Below, one piece after another: positions 14,331 to 64,000 of a stretch of DNA of 64,000 nt. The notes beneath the pieces were generated by a model that was not told the origin of the DNA, searched no databases, and saw nothing but the letters and a program-made list of their open reading frames with translations. The position numbers and the translations under genes were made by a program. The stretch covers positions 682,001 through 746,000 of the forward strand of contig JAPXFQ010000113.1 of the NCBI GenBank assembly GCA_028564705.1. Direction: 5' to 3'. Each line of letters starts with the position of its first letter. Within the stretch, counting starts at the first letter, position 1. Source of the DNA: Apricaphanius iberus (Eukaryota > Chordata > Actinopteri > Cyprinodontiformes > Aphaniidae).

Positions 14331-15262
14331 AATCCTGGGCGGTATACCGGCTCATACCGAAAACCGGTGTTTATTTTCGTTATGATAGGAATTTTTAATA
14401 TACCCCTATACCGATGAATAGCTCGGACAACTTCCGGGAACGTTTAATGGGGGGGAAGTGTTTCAGACAGGACCAGTTTCATTGCTACACGCACTTCACC
14501 ACGGTGTAGAAAATAAAGTTTTTAACTAAGTACAGCTGCCAGCAGGAGCGAAGCATGCAATTCTGATGAAGTAATTCCAAAAAAAAGACCCTTGTCTATA
14601 GTTTAAAAAGTTTATCAGCTTTAAAAGGTCAGACAAGAACCGAACATCATATCTTTTATAAGCACTTTTGTGAGTAACCAGTAGGGGGGAGTGTGGAGCA
14701 CTACCGTCTGTAGGTAAACGGCGGCAAAACCAGTAGGAAAGAAATCAAAAATAGCGGTAAATATGTTTTACATACAATCTATGATACTTCTGCCATCTTT
14801 TTTTCTGTTTATTTTTTTCTGAATATTACCCAGCAAATAATCACCTAAGGTCACCATGTTTATTTTACTTTTACTAAATCCGATCTGAGGCTATACTCTG
14901 GCCCCTAGCGGGATTCTTCAGTAATACATGCAAAGCAATGAGAATATGCAATTTGTTGCTTGCGCCAACGTGAAGTTGAAAAAATATTTACTTTCAGCCT
15001 TAAAACATCAAGAATGTCTACTAGAATCATAATCGTTTTAATTATTTTTATATCATTCACCTGTGTCTGGGAAAAAAAAAAACAATATGATGCAGTCCAT
15101 ATGGCAGCAAAATGGGCTATTTAAAGCAAATGTTTATATTCTTCCTTCTTATGAGATAATATGGACATGGACGGTCTTGTATGAAAAAAAAAAAAAGTTA
15201 AATACCGTGATACTGATATGTTTTTTAAAAATACCGTGATATACAAATTTTGCCATACATTA
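14331..15262. mobile_element. hAT-like MITE (GGCGGTATACCGG type)
   Basis: The left end reads CTGGGCGGTATACCGG and continues CATACCGAAAACCGG. The far end carries two ATACCGTGATA motifs and AATTTTGCCATAC, the usual inverted partner of the left end. The expected terminal GCCCAG is missing, replaced by a perfect palindrome at 15262-15285. No transposase. Confidence 0.55.
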
Positions 15263-15285
15263 GCAGTATTGTATACAATACTGCT
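15262..15285. repeat. Perfect 24-bp palindrome
   Basis: Two 12-base arms (AGCAGTATTGTA and its exact reverse complement) meet without spacer, at the degraded right edge of the MITE. Confidence 0.9.
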
Positions 15286-15311
15286 GAAAAATCATCTCTA
15301 GTTTTCTGGTA

Positions 15312-15625
15312 GCTTCTTTGTGGGTGACTGGTTCAGAAGGTAGGAGCTCCTCCTGAAACCAGGGGGATACCGGTTCAATGTCTGTCCGTCTCAGTTGTGT
15401 CCTTGGGCAAGACATTTCACCTACCTTTCCTGCTGGTGTTAGTCAGAAGGCCCGGTGGCGCCAGTGTTTCTGCAGCCTCGCTTCTTTCAGTCTGCCCTTG
15501 GTTAGCTCTGGCTACAGGGTAGTTTGGCATCGCCAGTGCATGAACGACTGAATGTAGTATGAAGCGCTTTGGGGTCCTAAGGTTTAGATAAAGCATTATG
15601 CGAGAACAGGGCATTTACCATTGAT
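15312..15625 (+). repeat. tRNA-related fish SINE
   Basis: The head resembles tRNA promoter boxes (GGTTCAGAAGGTAGGAGC; later CCGGTTCAATG). The body has the familiar phrases CCTTGGGCAAGACATTTCAC, AAGGCCCGGTGGCGCCAGTG and GAAGCGCTTTGGGGTCCTAA, found in an abundant fish SINE family. It ends near GGGCATTTACCATTGATTTA. Confidence 0.7.
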
Positions 15626-17610
15626 TTATTTTTTTCATTCAAAATAAATATATAATATAGTGAGGATTTAACAAGATCAACAAGAAGCTTTATTTACACA
15701 CTTTGAAATATTACCATTTATTTTTAAGTCCATGAGTTTTTACTTTCTACTGTACTGAAGATATCCTTCTATATACTTAAGCCTAAATCCATTAGCTGCT
15801 GACAGATTTTCAGAGGACAGGGATAATTAATAAGACATCACTGCACTTTGATTAATAATTGATGATTTTTTTCGATGAGTGCCCTGAAATTCTGCTTTTG
15901 GTAACTTAGAACTAAAAGAAGGAGCAGTTTTCGAAACATGTTTATGTTCATTTCAAAGAAACAAATCCACTTAACATCCAAGGTTTGGTTGATGCCAATT
16001 CACTGCTGTCGTTTTTAACAATGCTTCACTGTTATCCAAGAGACACATGTCCATGTCATTAAGAGTTTTTGTTTTTCTGTAACCACCCTTTGCTGTCAGG
16101 TTAGTAGAAAGAAAATACTTATTGTATTGTATGCAGCATGCAACTCTCCCACTCTATGCTGTGGAACATCAGCTGAGCAGCAGCATCCACTGGGGTCGGA
16201 CTTTCTCTTTCAGCGTACCTGCAAGAGAGGAACCTATTAGGTTGTCGGGGAAGACGTTTAGTCTCTAGACCAGGCTTAAAACTTCTGTTGTTAAGTGGAC
16301 TCTTTTTTTTTTTTTTTTTTCAAATTCTGCAATTCTGTCTAGTTTTTCATCTCCATGGAAATGATTCCTCCCTAAGTATAACTGGTTGGCAAAGTGTAGC
16401 AATTGTTTATGCCAGACATCATTGACTAGTTTATTAAAATCACTTTAATATAGCACAACAAACCCTGTTAAGGCTCATGAAACAAGCTGGTCTAATTCAG
16501 ATCCAGTAACAGTCATGTGAAAAAATTAGGGCACCCCATTAAAGTTCATTAGATCTTTTATTAAATATTCATATAGCTATGTCAGAAATGTATTATCTCT
16601 GGGAAAAGAATGTGATGTCTTTGAGCGTTTGCCTTCTAGAGTGAGATGTTGGATGGAGTTCTTGCATGTTGGATGCCGCGCCATACCATCTCATCGTAAT
16701 TTTACCCATATTTGTTAAAACTATTTATTTCGTCATTGTATTGAGGACATAAACTCAAACTGTATACCAGTGGGTAAAACCTAATCGAATGAAGGACAGC
16801 TGATTGCGACGACTGAGCCATTGGCTTTAAAGCGATCCCACACTTTCTGAGCGAGCAATATCCAAAGCAAACTGTAAAAAGTAAATGACCTATACCTGAA
16901 ACACTGCTCTACTTTCAGATGGCTCTCTGACATGTTTATACTCGTTGCACTTCAGCTCTTTGCTTCCCGCACCATTCCAGAGGGACACTAAGGCATCTTA
17001 AACCTTCTGCTTAAGTCATCCATTTTGGACAGACTTATAAAAACATTTAGCAAAAAGAACGTATCTGTATTGTCCAGTATGTGAGGTTACCCTATGAGGC
17101 ATTTGTAATCGGGCGAGGGTCGTTTCCAAATGACCTCAAAACGGGGAGACTTCTGATTAGTTTTTGGTTGACGTCAAATTATTCCAGGTGAGTTTCGGCG
17201 GTACAGTGACGCAGGCGCGTGTCACTGTAAACTCTGTCCTTAATGTGAGCTGCCTTCACTTTTGTGTAGCGAATGGGTTTTTCTCAATACACGGTTGAGC
17301 GCACAGTCTGTTGCTGCAGGCGAGGTGCGGTGCTCTCATTTCAGTCTCTCTGGGGAGAACTGTGCCATCGGAGAGAAATGATTGAATCTCTTACTCTGCT
17401 CCATTTTCACTCATTTCTCTTGGACTGAATCAACTTGTGCTTCCAGCACAGGCTTCCTGTGTGTGTGTGTGTTGTATGCAGATGGCCGTATGGGCCCTCA
17501 CTCAGTCCTGCATTGTCATCCTTTCACACACCTTTGCTGCTTTTTAGTTTTTGCTAAAATGGTTGTTTCATCTGTAACGCTGCATCTTCCTGTGTGTATT
17601 TTATTTACAG
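15626..17610. other. Non-coding region before the first coding exon
   Basis: Contains an 18-base T run (16303-16320), a fragment of a Tc1-like end at about 16506, and a (GT)n run near 17460. CpG-containing sequence around 17100-17350 might be regulatory. No exon could be proven. Confidence 0.5.
16506..16620 (+). mobile_element. Tc1/mariner terminal fragment
   Basis: CAGTCATGTGAAAAAATTAG followed by GGCACCCCATT resembles the terminal repeat of a fish Tc1/mariner family. Neither the opposite end nor transposase sequence was found nearby. Confidence 0.45.
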
Positions 17611-17618
17611 ACGCTGAT

Positions 17619-17627
17619 ATGCATTGA
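17619..17627 (+). promoter_or_regulatory. ncoa2: Minimal uORF overlapping the ncoa2 start
   Basis: ATG CAT TGA lies in the 5' UTR part of the first coding exon. Its stop shares its final A with the first of two in-frame ATGs (17627), in the arrangement TGATGATG. Such an overlap can tune initiation by leaky scanning or reinitiation; that role is inferred. Confidence 0.5.
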
Positions 17628-17629
17628 TG

Positions 17630-61560
<43,931 letters not shown>

Positions 61561-61957
61561 GTAGATCCTTAAAAGATTTCGCCCGCGTAACAACTTACAA
61601 AGCCAAGGAGAAGTTTACATATACGCTTGTAATGAGCATGAATCCCATGAATATGTTTTTTAACACTTTATAAGAACCATTCATTTACGGGCGGACGATT
61701 CAGCTTGATACAACTTCAACGGTTTTTAAAACAAGAATTAGGTGGGCAAGTTTGAATTTACTTTGGCCTCTTCTAAAAACATACAGGCTCAAAAATGTAC
61801 ATACAATGTCACTAATATTTTGATATGTATGTAGTGATAATAATACATTTTATTTAAAAGCACCTTTCTAGACACTCAAGATAAAAAAATACAAGAACAA
61901 TAAAATTAGACAAACTGATAAGTTGGTAAGTTGATGAGAAACAATGTGTTTTTGTTG
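61561..61957 (+). promoter_or_regulatory. ncoa2: Possible alternative 3' end in intron 19 (short ORF extension, poly(A) signal)
   Basis: If the donor at 61561 is not used, translation stops after Val-Asp-Pro at 61572. A canonical AATAAA lies at 61899-61904 and a GT-rich tract (TGTGTTTTTGTTG) at 61945-61957, about 40 bases downstream, which is the usual order of a cleavage/polyadenylation site. Such motifs also arise by chance in AT-rich introns. Confidence 0.3.
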
Positions 61958-62070
61958 CCATTAACTTGCATCTGGTATTATGATGGCTCAATATATGAAG
62001 AGCCGATATAAACCAGTCCGTCTCTTCTCTAAACACAGACCTTTCATTATGAACGGGGTTAAGGGCCGCC

Positions 62071-62931
62071 TGGGGCTGGGACGATAATTAGTAAATTAAT
62101 TAATCAGACGATAGATGAAAATGAACACTCAATATATCGCCATGTGTATGCATGTATTTGTTTTCCTTGTCGCCAAGCACATGAGTCGTGAGCTGTGAAC
62201 TTTTAATCCCTGCAATTCACTCGTACAGTGTGAGCTGGAGCTGAAGACCCGTGACTGAAAAATCGCACAGTGTACGCCTGGCTTAAGACACTCGCAGATC
62301 GTGGTTGGCTAGGCAGCGTCGACATCACCACAGTGAGACGCTCTGATTGGTTGCCGTGCTGCGTAGGGAACGTTAATACCGTCACAACTTCAATTAGCTG
62401 AAATTCTGTGTTGCTAGCGTTATGAGCTTTGAATCTTGAAACGCAGGAAAAGCTTGAAAAGTTGACGGAGCCAACGTGGTCCGTTAATACATCTGCTTAT
62501 ATGGAAGTGTTTACGTTGTTACCGCTACCTCTTTTAACTGGATTTGTAGTGTTACATGTTAAGGTAAGGAAAGAAAGGAAGGTTAAGTTAATGTACAACT
62601 CTATTATTATTATTGAAGTGCAGTTTTGGTTGTTGACACTGGATAGGCCATTGTATTTCTTGTTTTAAGAGAGACAGGATGTAGTTTATTTATTTTATTT
62701 TCATTGTTTTTTGTTTGTATTATTTAAAAGTTCTGGTTTTGGACCTTCCAATGTTAAATAACGGTTTAATTGTTGCATTTTAGAGGGTGTACTTGCATTA
62801 TTATGATATATTACATTACATTGCATAAGTGGTTATTTCTGTCTCGATGATGTCAACAACAATATAGTTTATCGTCAATAATTTGTGGGACAATATATCG
62901 TCCATCAAAATTTGTTATCGTCCCAGGCCTA
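62071..62931. mobile_element. hAT non-autonomous element with perfect 8-bp target duplication
   Basis: Flanks are GGGCCGCC on both sides (62063-62070 and 62932-62939). The ends are inverted: TGGGGCTGGGACGATAA on the left, TTATCGTCCCAGGCCTA on the right. 861 bp; no transposase recognised. The interior includes a CpG-containing block at about 62190-62400 unlike the AT-rich ends, perhaps captured sequence. Confidence 0.93.
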
Positions 62932-62939
62932 GGGCCGCC

Positions 62940-63897
62940 CACACCAGAATAAAAAGTCAAACAGCTGTACGCATTAAAAACCACTTTGGCTGTGTGATAT
63001 GGCTCTTTGGTGGAAACCTGGGGTCGCGTTAATCAAATATTTTCCGTATTTGACCAATTTTGTTAGAATGGTGACAGAAAAATCCGAACGCTGCCCATCA
63101 TTTTTACTGATCAGTATTCACATCTGCCTTTGACCATTTGAAGTTAATGTGCAAAATAATTTTTTCAAATCTATGCACGTAGTCCAGGTTAATAAATTCC
63201 ATCCATTATTAATTTGGCTTCTCCTTGAATAGTCTTTTAACTGCAGGCTTTCCTCCAGTAGTTTACGGGTCAGGAAATGGCCCGACTTCTGGTCGCTTCG
63301 ATGGCAGGAATATTTTCTCACATTAAAATTTTTTGTATAAATTGATTTACAGACTTGCAGTCTCCAGTGCGGGGTAAATCTATTCAATCCGAGGCAAAAA
63401 TCCAATAACATCACGTAAATAAGCTCCTTTAACCATCCGACTATTAGATAAAAAAAAAAAGAAAAGGTGAGGATTTGCATTGCATGATCCCATGATTTGC
63501 TGTACGCTGACATTGCAGTACCTTGTTGGATGGATGTTAGAACGTACTGTGGATTTTTTTTTTATAACTTCATTAAACAAATATAAACTATACAAACTAT
63601 ACAAAACACGAATGAATGAAGTATATAGAGGAATTCAATACAAAGAGCCATTAGTTTGTATAAATACCGTTCACAAAAAAAGTACGTATATGAATTCTTT
63701 TGACAGCCTTTTTTCTTGATAGGCTGACATTGATTTGATATATAGTTAAACGTATCGTCTTTTTGGGGTTCTCTAAAAAAAAGAATAAACCCTTTTTTAC
63801 ATCACAGGAAAATCTGTCAAAAACATGGTAAATAACAACCTGCCAAACTCTGTCCAAAGACCATGCATGAAAGAGCAGTACCAGAGAAAAATGGCCA
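62940..63897 (+). other. ncoa2: ncoa2 intron 19, nothing recognised
   Basis: AT-rich; no exon coding the expected VNDPALRGG C-terminus was found on the + strand. Confidence 0.6.
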
Positions 63898-64000
63898 GTT
63901 TACTGACAGTTTTACAAGCTCGCTAGCCAAACCAACAAAACAAATCAAGCTACCAGTGTGTTACTTGGTAAACCATGAGTTCCAAGGAGTAAAACTTCTT
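63898..64000 (+). repeat. Dispersed repeat shared with 28505-28620 (cut by window edge)
   Basis: ACTGACAGTTTTACAAGCTC followed by GCTAGCCAAA matches the copy in intron 3 and continues with a similar GGTAAACCATGAGTT segment. Confidence 0.7.

Noticed and set aside
61561..64000. Last coding exon of ncoa2 (VNDPALRGG...)
   Set aside because: Searched in all + frames without success; it must lie beyond the window.

Overview
The window is vertebrate nuclear DNA, almost certainly from a teleost fish. Short GC-richer exons with GT-AG borders sit in AT-rich introns. The repeats are typical of fish: Tc1/mariner copies of the kind beginning CAGTGCCTTG, hAT and Harbinger MITEs, L2/Rex1-like LINE tails and a tRNA-related SINE. 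There is no bacterial, viral or organellar gene organisation. I recognise one protein-coding gene.

That gene is ncoa2 (SRC-2/TIF2/GRIP1), a p160 nuclear receptor coactivator, on the + strand. Nineteen coding exons can be placed from the ATG at 17630 to 61560. They join in one open frame of 4572 nt (1524 codons) with consistent phase at every border. They encode, in order: a basic N-terminus, bHLH, PAS-A, PAS-B, a Ser/Pro-rich linker, three LxxLL receptor boxes (near residues 663, 715 and 774), the CBP/p300-binding AD1 region (about 1065-1120) and a Gln/Met-rich C-terminal AD2 region. The last coding exon (human VNDPALRGG...) was not found before position 64000, so the gene runs off the right edge. 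Transcription starts upstream of 17611, either within 1-17610 or left of the window.

Layout: 1-17610 is 5' flank or 5'-UTR intron with repeats and a possible CCAAT-rich promoter patch near 11000. 17611-44218 carries the bHLH-PAS exons and the large receptor-interaction exon, separated by introns up to 7.9 kb. 44219-54922 is the longest intron (10.7 kb). It holds candidate conserved non-coding blocks and a nested transposon cluster at 50322-52435. 54923-61560 is a compact run of ten exons for the activation domains. 61561-64000 is the start of the next intron.

No wholly new biological system is evident. The most interesting points are: an 80-residue in-frame segment at the end of exon 17 that resembles the paralogue NCOA1 and is bounded by two phase-matched splice donors; a minimal uORF overlapping the start codon; a possible intronic alternative 3' end after exon 19; a Tc1-like copy starting about five bases inside an intron; and several well-bounded nested transposons with target duplications.
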